Below, piece after piece: positions 63,540 through 64,000 of a DNA stretch of 64,000 nucleotides. Position numbers and translations under genes: made by a program. This DNA is from Omphiscola glabra. Taxonomy: Eukaryota > Mollusca > Gastropoda > Lymnaeidae. Below the pieces are notes generated by a model, which made no database searches, had not been told where the DNA came from, and was given only the letters and a program-made list of their open reading frames with translations. Positions within the stretch are counted from its first letter, which is position 1; every line of letters starts with the position of its first letter. The stretch is from contig OZ024794.1 of the NCBI GenBank assembly GCA_964017045.1, positions 33,883,682-33,947,681 of the forward strand, written 5' to 3'.

Positions 63540-63678
63540 TAGAGATGGGAATAGAAACAAACCCGAACCAAACACATCGAACTCGAACCCGGGTGACGAA
63601 GAAACCTGAACCGAAACTTGCCAACGACCGGATCCGAACAAAACCGAACTTCTAAATGGGGTTAAATTCCCATCTCTA
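63540..63678. mobile_element. Small TIR element, 139 bp
   Basis: Ends TAGAGATGGGAAT and ATTCCCATCTCTA are exact inverted repeats. The interior is rich in cgaacc/aaccgaa words. Confidence 0.75.
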
Positions 63679-63765
63679 GCATAGACCATTCCCATAAATC
63701 CACTGCACAAAAGACGTAAACTATTTTTTAAAATCATCTAATTTTATTTACACGTACCCAAAATA

Positions 63766-64000
63766 TTACATGTGTTTTTTAAAAGTATTGTGGATTTCAT
63801 CAGCGGGCTTCGCACTTTTCATGATCAGGAAGCTATTGATCATTGACAAATCTATGAGGTACCAGAACACGTACCTCCACCACTTGGTGCTTGCTCGGCC
63901 TAGAGGATAATAGGCACGATGTTCGTCAGATAAATCCACCCCAAACATGCCAGGATTGTAGGTGACAACTGGCATTGGAATTTCAGCATCCATCATGCCA
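63766..64000 (-). pseudogene. piggyBac-type transposase fragment, runs off the window
   Basis: The minus frame reads PVVTYNPGMFGVDLSDEHRA, then YYPLGRASTKWWRYVFWYLI, matching the C-terminal part of the DDE_Tnp_1_7 domain of piggyBac transposases (Y-N-x-x-M-x-G-V-D-x-x-D, with the late Asp of the catalytic set). It ends at a stop at 63766-63768, earlier than full-length proteins, so the cysteine-rich tail is absent. Whether the upstream part is intact cannot be seen. Confidence 0.85.

Overview
This is an AT-rich animal nuclear window. It has split genes with GT-AG introns, microsatellites and minisatellites in nearly every non-coding stretch, and many dead transposons (hAT, pogo/Tigger, piggyBac, non-LTR LINEs, a SINE). 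The overall style (AT-rich DNA, L2-type LINE, many hAT miniature elements, expanded M13 peptidases) fits an invertebrate, probably a gastropod mollusc. That placement is inference; nothing here proves the taxon.

Three host genes can be supported. (1) M13A, a neprilysin/endothelin-converting-enzyme-like zinc metallopeptidase, lies on the minus strand from 39651 down to 429. I resolved 14 exons whose splice phases all agree, giving 721 residues from a signal-anchor helix to the family C-terminus; one internal exon of roughly 50 residues may still be unfound between exons 4 and 5. (2) M13B, a close paralogue, starts at 58567 on the plus strand, head-to-head with M13A; only its first three exons lie in the window. 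Exons, introns and upstream flank are alignable between the two, so this is a fairly recent inverted duplication. (3) Between them, on the plus strand, is a small unrecognised secreted-peptide gene (coding 51639-53194, 67 residues, four cysteines spaced C-X11-C-X9-C-X11-C after the signal peptide), with a plausible TATA box and non-coding first exon at 49541-49661.

Layout: 1-39651 is M13A. Its introns hold a complete hAT element with 8-bp target duplication (8271-10489), a pogo/Tigger element nested in an older repeat (22269-23233), a family of dispersed repeats, a 12-bp minisatellite (27955-28665) and an L2-like LINE with an open 840-codon ORF (35083-37800). 39652-58566 is the inter-paralogue region: a 2.2-kb satellite of 31-bp units (41225-43425), several other arrays, MITEs and the secreted-peptide gene, whose intron carries a hAT deletion derivative. 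58567-64000 is the 5' part of M13B, two arrays, a TIR element and, at the right edge, a piggyBac transposase fragment.

Functionally, the M13 proteins should be type II membrane peptidases that cut small extracellular peptides. A tie to the neighbouring secreted peptide is only a positional suggestion. Most long open frames in the window are translations of tandem repeats and were rejected.
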